From: Aliidongia dinghuensis
GTDB lineage: Bacteria > Pseudomonadota > Alphaproteobacteria > ATCC43930 > CGMCC-115725
Length of the DNA stretch: 64,000 nt
Direction of reading: 5' to 3'
NCBI RefSeq assembly: GCF_014643535.1
Contig: NZ_BMJQ01000001.1
Location: 558,001 to 622,000, forward strand
The notes under the pieces are model-generated. The model did no database searches. It saw only the letters and a list, made by a program, of their open reading frames with translations, and had not been told where the DNA came from. A program made the position numbers and the translations under genes. Each line of letters opens with the position of its first letter. Within the stretch, counting starts at the first letter, position 1. Positions 35,445 to 44,071 of the stretch are shown one piece after another.

Positions 35445-36566
35445 CTAGGCTTGGAGAACCTGCTCCAGCATCTCCAGCACCTGGTCAATCTCGCCCGCTG
35501 TGGTGCTGCGGCCGAGACTGAAGCGAATGGCGCCCATGCCAACCTCCGGCGGCACGCCCATTGCTTTCAACACCGGTGAAAGCTCGATCCGGCCCGCATG
35601 GCACGCCGATCCTGTCGACGCGGCGACGCCGTCAAGCTGCCGGAGGATCTCGGCGCCGACGCGCCCCGGGAAGGCGACGTTCAGCGTGTTGGGCAGGCAG
35701 TGAACAGGGTCGCCATTGCGGATCACCCGGCCGGGGAACCGGGCCTCCAGCCCGGCCCAGAAGCGGTCCCTGAGCCGTGCCACGCGCGCCATGGGCGCCA
35801 GATCCCGCACAAGCTCAGAAGCTGCCCCCAACCCCGTCGTGAGCAAGACGCTTTCGGTGCCGGCCCGCCGGCCATGTTCATGGCCGGCGCCGCTCAGCAG
35901 AGGTTCCAGCGCCGTGCCCCGTCGCATATACAGCGCCCCAACGCCCTTCGGCGCGTAGAGCTTGTGACCAGCGATCGTAAGCAGGTCGACGCCGAGGTCA
36001 TCGACGGCAGTGCCGATCTTCCCGACCGATTGTGCGGCGTCCGTGTGGAAGCGCACGCCATGGTCCCGCGCGATGGCGGCGATCTCTTCGATCGGCTGGA
36101 TCGTGCCGGTCTCATTATTGGCGTGCATGATCGTGATCAGCACCGTGCGCGGCGTGATCGCGGATCGCACCTGGTCCGGATCGACCCGCCCGCCGGCGTC
36201 GACCGGCAGATACGTCACCTGGCCGCCCAGCTTCTCGATGAAGCGGCATGGGTTCAGGACCGCGGGATGCTCGATGGCACTGGTGACGACATGGGCACGC
36301 GCGTTGCCGGCGGCAAAATAGGTGCCCTTGATCGCTAGGTTGTTCGCCTCGGTGCCGCCGCTCGTGAAGACGATTTCGTCCGGGGCACAGCCGAGCGATC
36401 CGGCAACCTGCTCACGGGCGCGATCGAGTGCCGCTTTCGCGGGTTTGCCTGCCCAGTGCTCGCTCGACGGATTGCCGAAGGCTGCGTCCAGGAACGGCTT
36501 CATCGCCTCGGTGACGATCGGGCTCAGCGGCGTGCTGGCGTTGAAATCGAGATAGATCGTCGCCAT
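35445..36566 (-). CDS. Cysteine desulfurase (NifS/IscS family)
   Basis: 373 residues. PLP lysine at K202 in AGHKLYAPKG, His in HTDAAQS, catalytic Cys at C322 in TGSACHAG. Makes enzyme-bound persulfide and alanine from cysteine. It is not next to iscU or suf genes but lies between an MFS transporter and arsC under an ArsR-rhodanese regulator, so a dedicated role in sulfur transfer for this cluster is inferred. MFS gene ends 15 bp upstream. Confidence 0.93.
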   Translation of the reverse strand: MATIYLDFNASTPLSPIVTEAMKPFLDAAFGNPSSEHWAGKPAKAALDRAREQVAGSLGCAPDEIVFTSGGTEANNLAIKGTYFAAGNARAHVVTSAIEHPAVLNPCRFIEKLGGQVTYLPVDAGGRVDPDQVRSAITPRTVLITIMHANNETGTIQPIEEIAAIARDHGVRFHTDAAQSVGKIGTAVDDLGVDLLTIAGHKLYAPKGVGALYMRRGTALEPLLSGAGHEHGRRAGTESVLLTTGLGAASELVRDLAPMARVARLRDRFWAGLEARFPGRVIRNGDPVHCLPNTLNVAFPGRVGAEILRQLDGVAASTGSACHAGRIELSPVLKAMGVPPEVGMGAIRFSLGRSTTAGEIDQVLEMLEQVLQA

Positions 36567-36581
36567 CGGCAGGGTTCCTTC

Positions 36582-37829
36582 TCAACGCGCGCGCATGATG
36601 ACAGCTACCACCGCGCCTGACAGGAACGTCAAGCCGCCGATCGCGAAGATCGCCGCGGTGAAGCCGAACTGGTCGGCGATGATGCCGGCGGACAGCGCGC
36701 CCAACGCATAGCCGAGGTCGCGCCAAAAGCGGTAGACGCTGAGCGAGCGGGCGCGCCAGCTCGGATGGGACGCGTCGGACACGGCGGCGATGAGGCTGGG
36801 GTAGACCATCGCGGTTCCGATGCCGAGCAAGGCACTGCCAACGAGCCAGCTCGCGAAGTGGGTTGTCGCGGCGGTGACGAACAGGCCCCCGGCCTGCACC
36901 CACATGCCCGCGACGATCAACCCTTTGCGACCCCACCGATCGCTGAGCGGCCCGGTCACGATCTGCAGGACGCCCCAGATCACCGGATAGACGGCCTTGA
37001 GCACGCCGATGCGCTCGACCCCGAGCCCGAGCGACGCGAAGAACAGCGGGAAGATGCCCCAGCTCATGCCGTCATTGAGGTTGTTCACGAGCCCGGCTTG
37101 CGAGGCGGCGAACAGGTTGCGGTCCCGGAACGAGGTCAGCGCGAACACCTGCCTGAAGCTCAGCGCCGACGCGGCTTGAGCCGTGCTGCCGGCCTCGATC
37201 CGGACATGGCCGCGGGTGTCGCGGGTGGCGAGGACCGACAGCACCGTGCCGGCGACGGCATAGCAGACGCCGAGGTAGATCGGCACGGGTCTCAGTCCGT
37301 AGCGGCTCGCGAGATAGCCGGTCAGAAAGGCGGTCGCTCCCACCGCGAAATAGCCCGCGAACTCATTGAGCCCGACGGCCAGGCCGCGGTCCTTGGGACC
37401 CACCAGATCGACCTTCATGATCACGGTCATCGACCAGGCAAAACCCTGGCTCAAGCCCAGCAGGACGTTGGCCGCGACGATGACCTCGTAGCTTGGCGCC
37501 CAGATGATCATGAACGGCACGGGCAGGCCGGCGAGCCAGCCGATGATCAGGACGCGTTTGCGTCCCCAGGCATCGGCGAGCTGACCGGACACCAGGTTTG
37601 CGAACGCCTTGACGACGCCGAAGCTGACGATGAACGAGGTCACGAGCGTCGTCGAGGCGATGTGAAACTCTTCCGATCCGATCAGCGGCACGACCGTTCG
37701 CTCGATCCCGACCATGCCACCGACGAAGGCGTTGATGAGCACAAGCAAGGCGAACTGGCGCCAGTTCTCTTTGAGCCCGAGGCGAACCGTTGGGGGAGCC
37801 GGGTGAGGGGCAGTCGCCGCCTTGCTCAT
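36582..37829 (-). CDS. MFS transporter of the arsenic/sulfur cluster
   Basis: About 415 residues, 12 membrane segments. The motif GQLADAWGRKRVLIIGWLAG (MFS motif A) and a second copy GPLSDRWGRKGL are present. Its class is not ArsB or ACR3. ATG 37829 is used; a TTG six bases earlier overlaps the MBL stop. Position in the arsenic cluster suggests export of arsenite, a thiol adduct or another toxic small molecule. Confidence 0.88.
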   Translation of the reverse strand: MSKAATAPHPAPPTVRLGLKENWRQFALLVLINAFVGGMVGIERTVVPLIGSEEFHIASTTLVTSFIVSFGVVKAFANLVSGQLADAWGRKRVLIIGWLAGLPVPFMIIWAPSYEVIVAANVLLGLSQGFAWSMTVIMKVDLVGPKDRGLAVGLNEFAGYFAVGATAFLTGYLASRYGLRPVPIYLGVCYAVAGTVLSVLATRDTRGHVRIEAGSTAQAASALSFRQVFALTSFRDRNLFAASQAGLVNNLNDGMSWGIFPLFFASLGLGVERIGVLKAVYPVIWGVLQIVTGPLSDRWGRKGLIVAGMWVQAGGLFVTAATTHFASWLVGSALLGIGTAMVYPSLIAAVSDASHPSWRARSLSVYRFWRDLGYALGALSAGIIADQFGFTAAIFAIGGLTFLSGAVVAVIMRAR

Positions 37830-37831
37830 CG

Positions 37832-38563
37832 TCAAGCCGTACCGCTGGCGTTGGCGTTCCGGATGCGCGCCGCGTCGGGCGGCGGTGGCGGAACATCGGC
37901 CAGCATGAAGTCGATGAACGCGCGCTCGCTCTCGATGCGCAGCGCTTCGTTATGGCGCTTTTCAAAGCCGATGGTCGACCATGGCTTGCCGCTCAGCCGC
38001 CGGCCGCAGACGGAGCCGGCATAGGCGCCCGGCAGGACCTCGACATAGTCGGGCAGGGCCGCGAGCCTGCGGGCGCTGCGGTAGAGATCGCGCGCGCCCG
38101 CTTCGGCGCTGACCGCGAGCTCCGTTCGCCCGAGGTCGCCGATCATCATCGTGTGGCCGGTCAGCACGAACCATGGCTCATCCGTGCGTGTGCGGTCGCT
38201 GACCACCAGGCAGATGTGTTCCGGCGTATGGCCGGGGGTGTGCAGGACCTTGGCGACGACATTGCCGAGCGGCAGAAGCTCGCCGTCCTGAACCGGCCTG
38301 AACGGGATGTCGACGCTCGCCGCGGCCGACAGCACGTAGTCGGCGCCGCTGGCATCGGCGAGCGCGCGGCCGGCCGAAATATGGTCGGCATGAACATGGG
38401 TGTCGACGACGAACGCAATGCGCATCCCGGTCGCTTCGGCGGCGTGTAGATAGGGCGCCACGTCGCCGACCGGGTCGACGACGGCGCACACCGCCTGTCC
38501 GCCGCAGCCAAACAGATAGGAGATGCCGATCGGGTCGGCGTGCAGAAACTGGCGAAGGATCGT
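37832..38563 (-). CDS. Metallo-beta-lactamase-fold hydrolase, persulfide-dioxygenase-like
   Basis: About 243 residues. Metal site THVHADH, downstream HTPGHTPEH and GHTMMIGDLGRTEL, arranged as in the ETHE1/persulfide dioxygenase group. The start is uncertain. GGGGAG (38576-38571) lies 7 bp before an ACG codon at 38563, and the protein then begins TILRQFLHADPIGISY; TTG codons at 38578 and 38590 are alternatives with no Shine-Dalgarno. The likely substrate is glutathione persulfide or a related thiol. Confidence 0.85.
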   Translation of the reverse strand, partial: TILRQFLHADPIGISYLFGCGGQAVCAVVDPVGDVAPYLHAAEATGMRIAFVVDTHVHADHISAGRALADASGADYVLSAAASVDIPFRPVQDGELLPLGNVVAKVLHTPGHTPEHICLVVSDRTRTDEPWFVLTGHTMMIGDLGRTELAVSAEAGARDLYRSARRLAALPDYVEVLPGAYAGSVCGRRLSGKPWSTIGFEKRHNEALRIESERAFIDFMLADVPPPPPDAARIRNANASGTA

Positions 38564-38581
38564 GGCAGATCTCCCCAATCT

Positions 38582-38607
38582 ATCATTCAATTGTTTGATT
38601 GAATGAT
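38582..38607. promoter_or_regulatory. Perfect 10-bp inverted repeat, probable ArsR-rhodanese operator
   Basis: Arms ATCATTCAAT and ATTGAATGAT with a 6-bp spacer TGTTTG, in the gap between the divergent MBL and ArsR-rhodanese genes. ATTC...GAAT half-sites are typical of sulfide/persulfide-sensing ArsR proteins (BigR/SqrR group). Confidence 0.7.
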
Positions 38608-38630
38608 TCCGGAATGCTAGAGTGCTGTCA

Positions 38631-39290
38631 ATGGTGAGCGCAAAGATCAGGATCTATGAGCAGTTCGCGGAGCTGGCGCGGGTATTGGGCCATGCGCACC
38701 GCCTCGAACTGATCGAGCACGTGGCCCAGGGCGAGCGGTCGGTGGAGCGCTTGGCGCAGCTGACGGGCCTGTCGTTCGCCAATGCCTCTCAACACCTGCA
38801 GCAGCTGCGGCGCGGCGGCTTCGTCGAGGCCCGGCGCGACGGCAAGCGGGTGCTCTACCGGCTCGCCGATGGCCCCATTCTGTCGCTGATCGCGGCGCTC
38901 AGGTGCTATGCGGAGCGCAATCGCGCGGAGGTCGGCAAGATCGTCGAGGATTATTTCGATCGGCTCGATCAGCTCGAGCCCGTTTCGCGCGAGGAATTGG
39001 TCGATCGCCTGCAGGACGGCACGGCCGTCGTGCTGGATGTGAGGCCCGAGGACGAGTTCGCGCTCGGCCACGTACCAGGCGCGTTGAACATCCCGCTCGA
39101 CGAGCTGGAGCGCCGGCTGACGGAACTCCCGACCGACCAGGAAATCGTCGCCTACTGCCGTGGCGCCTACTGCGTCCTGTCGTTCGAGGCCGTGGCGGCC
39201 CTGCGACTGAAGGGCTTCCGGGTTCGCCGCCTGGAGGAAGGTTTCCCCGAATGGAAGGCGGCCGGGCTCCTGGTCGAAGCGAGGGGCTGA
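38631..39290 (+). CDS. ArsR-type regulator fused to a rhodanese domain
   Basis: 219 residues. Residues 10-90: winged helix with GLSFANASQHLQQLRRGGF. Residues 115-219: rhodanese domain with active-site loop CRGAYC (C176 and C181) and LDVRPEDEFALGHVPGALNI. The ArsR part has no CxC metal site (only C92), so the rhodanese cysteines may sense sulfane sulfur or a thiol-reactive ligand. ATG 38631 is used. It controls the divergent cluster from the palindrome at 38582-38607, by inference. Confidence 0.9.
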   Translation: MVSAKIRIYEQFAELARVLGHAHRLELIEHVAQGERSVERLAQLTGLSFANASQHLQQLRRGGFVEARRDGKRVLYRLADGPILSLIAALRCYAERNRAEVGKIVEDYFDRLDQLEPVSREELVDRLQDGTAVVLDVRPEDEFALGHVPGALNIPLDELERRLTELPTDQEIVAYCRGAYCVLSFEAVAALRLKGFRVRRLEEGFPEWKAAGLLVEARG

Positions 39291-39668
39291 CCCGCGGACC
39301 GAAGTCTGGAGCGGACAATTCCCCGTGCCCATCTGGAATCGGCACAACCAGGCCGTCGTTTGTCGATGTAGGCACACGCTGACGATGAAAAAATCCGGCG
39401 GCGCTGGTCGAGCTCGCCAAGCGCTTCCCGCGCATCAAGGCTAAGACGCGCATCTTCGTCGAACACTGTGAGGCGCTCGATCCGGCCTTCAAGCCGTACT
39501 TCGAGCGAACGGGACTGGCGGCGATCACTTCAGAGTGATTCGCCGCCTTGTCGCGGAAGCTGGTTGAGTGAATGGCGCATTCTGCCGGAACGGGCTCTGT
39601 CAGAACGGCCCTTGGGCGCACCGTCCGGCCCGGCTAGGATCGGGTAGCCACGATCGAAAGGCGGCATC
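39291..39668. other. 378-bp stretch after the ArsR-rhodanese gene
   Basis: Contains one clear decayed coding remnant (39389-39538) and no intact gene. The rest has no detectable structure beyond mild AT enrichment. Confidence 0.6.
39389..39538 (+). pseudogene. 3' remnant of an unrecognised gene
   Basis: An open frame follows a TGA at 39386 and ends at TGA 39536-39538. It encodes ALVELAKRFPRIKAKTRIFV, then HCEALDPAFKPYFERTGLAA and a short tail. The smooth amphipathic composition and genome-like codons say real protein end, but no start exists. Probably left by an insertion or deletion at the border of the arsenic cluster. Confidence 0.45.
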
Positions 39669-40424
39669 ATGCGGGTCGCGTTGCTTTGTCTGGTCCTGTC
39701 GTTCCTGGGGGTAGCCGGCTCAGCGCGGGCCGAGGCGATCAAGCTGAAAGCGGCCGACGGGGTCGCAGTGTACGCCGAGGTCTGGCACGCGCCCGACCGG
39801 CCGGACGGCAAGAAGCCGCCGGTCATCATCGCCTTCCACCAGGCCGGCTCGAACCATGCCGAATATGCACCGATCGCGCCGCGCCTGGTTGCGGCCGGCT
39901 TCACCGTGCTCGCCATCGACCAGCGCGCGGGCGGCGAAATGTTCGGCACGCCCAACCGGACGGCGGCAGCACTCGCCCGGCCGGCGCAGTATCGCGAGGT
40001 GATGCCGGACCTGGAGGCAGCACTCCTGTGGGGCCACCAGGCCGCGATGGGCGCGCCGGTCATCGCCATGGGGTCGAGCTATTCGGCCTCGCTCATCTTC
40101 CTGCTGGCGGCGCGCCACCCAGGCGCGCTTGCTGCGCTGGTCGCTTTCTCGCCGGGCGAATATCTCGACGGGCCGGACGTGGTGCGCCGGGCGGCAGCCA
40201 ATGTGCAGATCCCGGTGCTCATCGATTCGGCGAAGGATCCGGAGGAGATCGCGGCCGGCAAGGCGATCTTCAATGCCGTGCCGGCCGATCACAAGGTGCA
40301 GATCGTGCCCAAGACCGGCGGCGTGCACGGCGCCTCGACGCTCAGGGCCGACCGGAACGCGGCTGGGGCGGACGAGAATTGGCACGGTCTCCTGGCGTTT
40401 CTCGCCTCGTTTGCAGCATCTTGA
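39669..40424 (+). CDS. Secreted alpha/beta hydrolase (dienelactone-hydrolase-like)
   Basis: 251 residues: signal peptide cut near ARAEAIKL, then an alpha/beta-hydrolase fold with the nucleophile elbow GSSYSAS, an Asp in IDSAKDPE and a catalytic His in TGGVHGAS. The substrate is unknown. ATG 39669 gives a good signal peptide. A 15-bp tandem repeat lies 11 bp after its stop. Confidence 0.82.
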   Translation: MRVALLCLVLSFLGVAGSARAEAIKLKAADGVAVYAEVWHAPDRPDGKKPPVIIAFHQAGSNHAEYAPIAPRLVAAGFTVLAIDQRAGGEMFGTPNRTAAALARPAQYREVMPDLEAALLWGHQAAMGAPVIAMGSSYSASLIFLLAARHPGALAALVAFSPGEYLDGPDVVRRAAANVQIPVLIDSAKDPEEIAAGKAIFNAVPADHKVQIVPKTGGVHGASTLRADRNAAGADENWHGLLAFLASFAAS

Positions 40425-40434
40425 GCCGGCAGGT

Positions 40435-40468
40435 CTGAATCTGGTGGGGCTGAATCTGGTGGGGCTGA
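40435..40468. repeat. 15-bp tandem repeat, 2.3 copies
   Basis: CTGAATCTGGTGGGG occurs twice without a gap, followed by CTGA, between the hydrolase and ggt genes. Confidence 0.9.
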
Positions 40469-40525
40469 CGGGCCGCCGGTTTCGCGCTTTACTGCCCGCC
40501 CGGCGGAACGGCAGGGAGTGCGCGA

Positions 40526-42292
40526 ATGGTGGGCCGAGTGACGGCGCGTAGGATTGTCGGCGGTCTGGCACTGATTCTGGCGGCGGGCGGTGCTGAGGCC
40601 GCCTCGCCGCGGGCGGTCGAGGCGGCGCACGGCATGGTCGTCTCGTCTCAGCGCCTGGCCTCCGAAGTCGGCGTCGAGATCCTGAAGGCCGGCGGCAATG
40701 CGGTCGACGCGGCCGTCGCGGTCGGCTACGCCGAGGCGGTGGTCAATCCCTGCTGCGGCAACATCGGCGGCGGCGGCTTCATGGTGCTGCGCCTGGCCAA
40801 CGGCCGCGAGATCTTCATCAATTTCCGCGAGACGGCGCCGGCGGCGGCGACCCGGACCATGTATCTCGACGCCGCGGGCAACCCGGTAAAGGGGGCGAGC
40901 CTCATCGGCTATCGGGCGGCCGGCGTGCCCGGCACGGTCATGGGGCTCGACACGGCGCTCGCGAAATACGGCAGGCTGCCGCGCGCCCGCGTGATGGCGC
41001 CGGCGATCCGGCTCGCGCGCGACGGCTTCGTGCTGACGCGGGGCGACACGGACATCCTGGAGCTCGGCACCGACCTGTTCCGCGCCGACCCGACGCTCGC
41101 CGCGATCTTCCTGCACAAGGACGGCACGGCGTTGCAGCCGGGCGACCGGCTGGTGCAGAAGGATCTGGCCGCGACGCTGGACGCCATCGCCAAGGCGGGG
41201 CCCGACGCTTTCTACAAGGGCCGCATCCCGCGCGCGATCGAGGCGGCATCGAAAGCCGGCGGCGGTATCCTGACCGCGGCCGACTTCGCCGCCTACAAAG
41301 CGACCGAGGCGGCACCGCTCAGCTGCAGCTACCGCGGCTATCGCTTCGTCTCGGCACCGCCGCCGTCGTCGGGCGGCGTCACGATGTGCGAGACGCTCAA
41401 CATCCTCGAAGGCTACGACCTGAAGGCGATGGGCTACCATTCGGCCGCGGCCGTCCATGTCGTGACCGAGGCGCTCCGGCACGCCTATCTCGACCGCAAT
41501 ACCTATCTGGGCGACCCGGCCTTCGTCGCCAATCCGCTCGACCGGCTGCTGTCCAAGGACTATGCGGCGACGATCCGCAGCGAGATCCCGGCCGACCGGG
41601 CCGTCGCGTCCGCGAGCCTCGCGTCGGGGGCGCCGCCCGAGAAGGCGGAGACCACGCACTATTCCGTGATCGACCGGGCGGGCAATGCGGCGTCGGTGAC
41701 ATATACGGTGAACGGGCTGTTCGGCGCGGTCGTGATGGCGCCCCATACCGGCTTCTTCCTCAATGACGAGATGGATGACTTCACGACCGCGCCGGGCCGG
41801 CCGAACCTGTCGGGGTTGGTCCAGGGAGCGGCGAACGCGATTGAGCCGGGCAAGCGGCCGCTCTCGTCCATGGCGCCGACGATCGTCACCAAGGACGGCA
41901 AGCTGTTCCTGGTGCTGGGCTCGCCGGGCGCCTCCCGCATCATCACGATCACGCTGGAGGCGGCGCTCAATGTCATCGACTACGGCATGGCACCGCAGGA
42001 GGCGGTCGACGCGCCGCGCTTCCATCATCAATGGCTGCCGGACGAGATCGAGCTCGAGCCCCGGGCACTGTCGCCCGATACGGAGCGATTGCTGACCGGC
42101 ATGGGCTATCGTCTCGTCACCCAGACGCCGTGGGGCGCGGTCGAGATGATTGCGATCGGGCCCGACCAGCCCGCAGATGCCGGGCTGGCCTCGTCCGGCC
42201 ACGATGCCGCGGTCGGCGGCCAGATGCGGCCGGGCCTGCGCTATGGTGCCCACGACGACCGCCGGCCGGCCGGCGCTGCGGTGGGTTATTAG
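40526..42292 (+). CDS. ggt: Gamma-glutamyltransferase
   Basis: 588-residue proenzyme with a signal peptide (about 26 residues). It self-cleaves before the catalytic Thr376 in ETTHYSVID to give two subunits; other conserved parts are GGNAVDAAVA, NIGGGGFM and SSMAPTIV. It breaks down glutathione and gamma-glutamyl compounds in the periplasm. AGGGAG is upstream of ATG 40526. The flavoprotein gene follows after 13 bp. Confidence 0.95.
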   Translation: MVGRVTARRIVGGLALILAAGGAEAASPRAVEAAHGMVVSSQRLASEVGVEILKAGGNAVDAAVAVGYAEAVVNPCCGNIGGGGFMVLRLANGREIFINFRETAPAAATRTMYLDAAGNPVKGASLIGYRAAGVPGTVMGLDTALAKYGRLPRARVMAPAIRLARDGFVLTRGDTDILELGTDLFRADPTLAAIFLHKDGTALQPGDRLVQKDLAATLDAIAKAGPDAFYKGRIPRAIEAASKAGGGILTAADFAAYKATEAAPLSCSYRGYRFVSAPPPSSGGVTMCETLNILEGYDLKAMGYHSAAAVHVVTEALRHAYLDRNTYLGDPAFVANPLDRLLSKDYAATIRSEIPADRAVASASLASGAPPEKAETTHYSVIDRAGNAASVTYTVNGLFGAVVMAPHTGFFLNDEMDDFTTAPGRPNLSGLVQGAANAIEPGKRPLSSMAPTIVTKDGKLFLVLGSPGASRIITITLEAALNVIDYGMAPQEAVDAPRFHHQWLPDEIELEPRALSPDTERLLTGMGYRLVTQTPWGAVEMIAIGPDQPADAGLASSGHDAAVGGQMRPGLRYGAHDDRRPAGAAVGY

Positions 42293-42305
42293 AGAAGGAA
42301 ATTTC

Positions 42306-42968
42306 ATGCTGTTCGATTTCGCGGAGCTGTCGGCGCCGGCGCGCTACAAGCTGCTGACCTCGACCGTGACGCCGCGGCCGATCGCCTGGGTGGTGACCCG
42401 CAGCGCCGCGGGCGAGGTCAACGCGGCGCCGTTCTCGTTCTTCAACGTGGTCGCCGCCGATCCGCCGACGGTCGCCATCAGCATCGGCAACCGCGGCCGT
42501 GACCTGCCCAAGGACACGCTCGCGAACATCCGGGCGACCGGCGAATTCGTGGTCAATCTCGTCTCGCGCGCCAATGCGGAGGCGATGAACGTGACCGCGA
42601 CCGAATTCCCGGCCGGGGTCGACGAGCTGGCGGCGGCGAAGCTCACGTCCGAGCCGTCGGTCAAGGTCACGCCGCCGCGCATCGGCGAGAGCCCGGTCGC
42701 GTTCGAATGCCAGCTCCATCAGGCTATTCCACTAGGTCCGGCCAACACGCTCGTGCTAGGCCACGTAGTCGCGATGCATGTGCGCGACGACGCGGTACTG
42801 GATCCGCTCAAATTCTATATCGACAACCCGAAGCTCGACTTGGTCGGCCGCATGCACGGGCTCGGCGGCTATACGACCACGCGCGACCAGTTCGAGATCC
42901 GGCGCATTTCGATCGAGGAATGGCCGATCGAGGAACGGGACAAGGCGGCGGGCCAGCGGACGTTGTAG
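42306..42968 (+). CDS. Flavin reductase-family (split-barrel FMN-binding) protein
   Basis: 220 residues. N-terminal TPRPIAWVVTRSAAGEVNAAPFSFF is the FMN-binding loop of the DIM6/NTAB flavin reductase family, with ISIGNRGRDLPKDTLANI after it. It likely reduces or binds FMN. AAGGA precedes ATG 42306. It sits 13 bp after ggt and may be co-transcribed. Confidence 0.88.
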   Translation: MLFDFAELSAPARYKLLTSTVTPRPIAWVVTRSAAGEVNAAPFSFFNVVAADPPTVAISIGNRGRDLPKDTLANIRATGEFVVNLVSRANAEAMNVTATEFPAGVDELAAAKLTSEPSVKVTPPRIGESPVAFECQLHQAIPLGPANTLVLGHVVAMHVRDDAVLDPLKFYIDNPKLDLVGRMHGLGGYTTTRDQFEIRRISIEEWPIEERDKAAGQRTL

Positions 42969-42993
42969 CGGGCACGTTTTAGAGAAGGACAGC

Positions 42994-44016
42994 ATGTACA
43001 GCGACGAGGATCTGGACGCGGCAGTCGCCGCCGGCGTGCTGCGGTCGGCCGACGTGGCGGGCTTTCGCGCCTTCACGGCTGAGCGCCGGTCGGAAGGCGC
43101 GGTCGACGAGGAGCAGTTCCGGCTGCTGACCGGCTTCAACGACATCTTCGTATCGGTGGCGATCCTGCTGCTTCTGGGGGCTGCCGGTTGGCTCGGCAGC
43201 GGGATCAGCCCGGCCGTCGGCGGCGGGATCGTCGCGGGCTTGAGCTGGGCGCTTGCCGAATATTTCACCCGTCGGCGCCGGATGGCGCTGCCCAGCATCG
43301 TGCTGCTGCTCGGCTTCGCGGTCGGCTTGTTCGGGCTCGGTGCCGGGTCGTTCCACGGTTTTGCTGCCGGCGGTCTGCCGGGGCCGACCGTCGAGCTGCC
43401 GTTCGCCGCCGGCGCGGCGCTGGCCGCGGTCGGCACCTATCTCCACTGGCGGCGCTTCATGGTGCCGATCACGGTCGCGGCGGGCGTGGCCGCCGCCATC
43501 GGCACGCTGCTGCTGACGGTGATGGCGCTCGTGCCCGCTGTCAGCGGTCATTGGCCGCTTCTGCTGCTCGCGGGCGGCCTCGCCGTGTTCGCGTTCGCCA
43601 TGGCGTGGGACGCGAGCGACCGCACCCGCTCGACAAGGCGCGCCGACGTCGCCTTCTGGCTGCATCTTTCGGCGGCGCCGATGATCGTGCACCCGATCTT
43701 CTCGATGCTGGGCCTGCTCGGCCAGGGCGACACGGACCTCGTGCGGGCCGGTGCGGCGATCGCGATCTACCTGCTCCTGGCGCTGGTGGCGCTCGCGGTC
43801 GATCGCCGGGCACTGCTCGTCTCGGCGCTCTTCTACGTACTCTACGCCATGAGCGCGCTGTTCCGCGCCGCCGGCTCCTTGAGCGCCAGTTTCGCGCTCA
43901 CCGCGCTCGTCATCGGCTCGGCCCTGCTGCTGCTTTCCGCCCTCTGGCATCGGGCACGCGCCGGCGTGCTCGCCGCGCTGCCGCCGGGCTTGCGCGCGCG
44001 GCTGCCGGTGGTGTGA
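42994..44016 (+). CDS. Polytopic membrane protein of unknown function
   Basis: 340 residues: an N-terminal cytoplasmic segment of about 45 residues (DEDLDAAVAAGVL) and about ten hydrophobic helices with few charged loops. The layout recalls DUF2157-type membrane proteins, but the match was made by eye only. GAAGGA precedes ATG 42994. It ends just before a strong bidirectional terminator and follows the flavoprotein by 25 bp. Confidence 0.7.
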   Translation: MYSDEDLDAAVAAGVLRSADVAGFRAFTAERRSEGAVDEEQFRLLTGFNDIFVSVAILLLLGAAGWLGSGISPAVGGGIVAGLSWALAEYFTRRRRMALPSIVLLLGFAVGLFGLGAGSFHGFAAGGLPGPTVELPFAAGAALAAVGTYLHWRRFMVPITVAAGVAAAIGTLLLTVMALVPAVSGHWPLLLLAGGLAVFAFAMAWDASDRTRSTRRADVAFWLHLSAAPMIVHPIFSMLGLLGQGDTDLVRAGAAIAIYLLLALVALAVDRRALLVSALFYVLYAMSALFRAAGSLSASFALTALVIGSALLLLSALWHRARAGVLAALPPGLRARLPVV

Positions 44017-44024
44017 AAGAAAAA

Positions 44025-44055
44025 GGGGCGTCCCCGGCGGGACGCCCCTCTTTTC
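44025..44055. terminator. Bidirectional intrinsic terminator
   Basis: GGGGCGTCCC pairs with GGGACGCCCC around a CGGC loop. T-rich TCTTTTC follows on the plus strand and AAAGAAAAA precedes it, giving a T-run for the minus strand too. It separates the convergent membrane-protein and clpP genes. Confidence 0.92.
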
Positions 44056-44071
44056 GTCCGGTCGGGTCGAG

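Noticed and set aside
40289-42307. Minus-strand frame of 672 codons opposite ggt
   Set aside because: Antisense of gamma-glutamyltransferase; no domain or signal.
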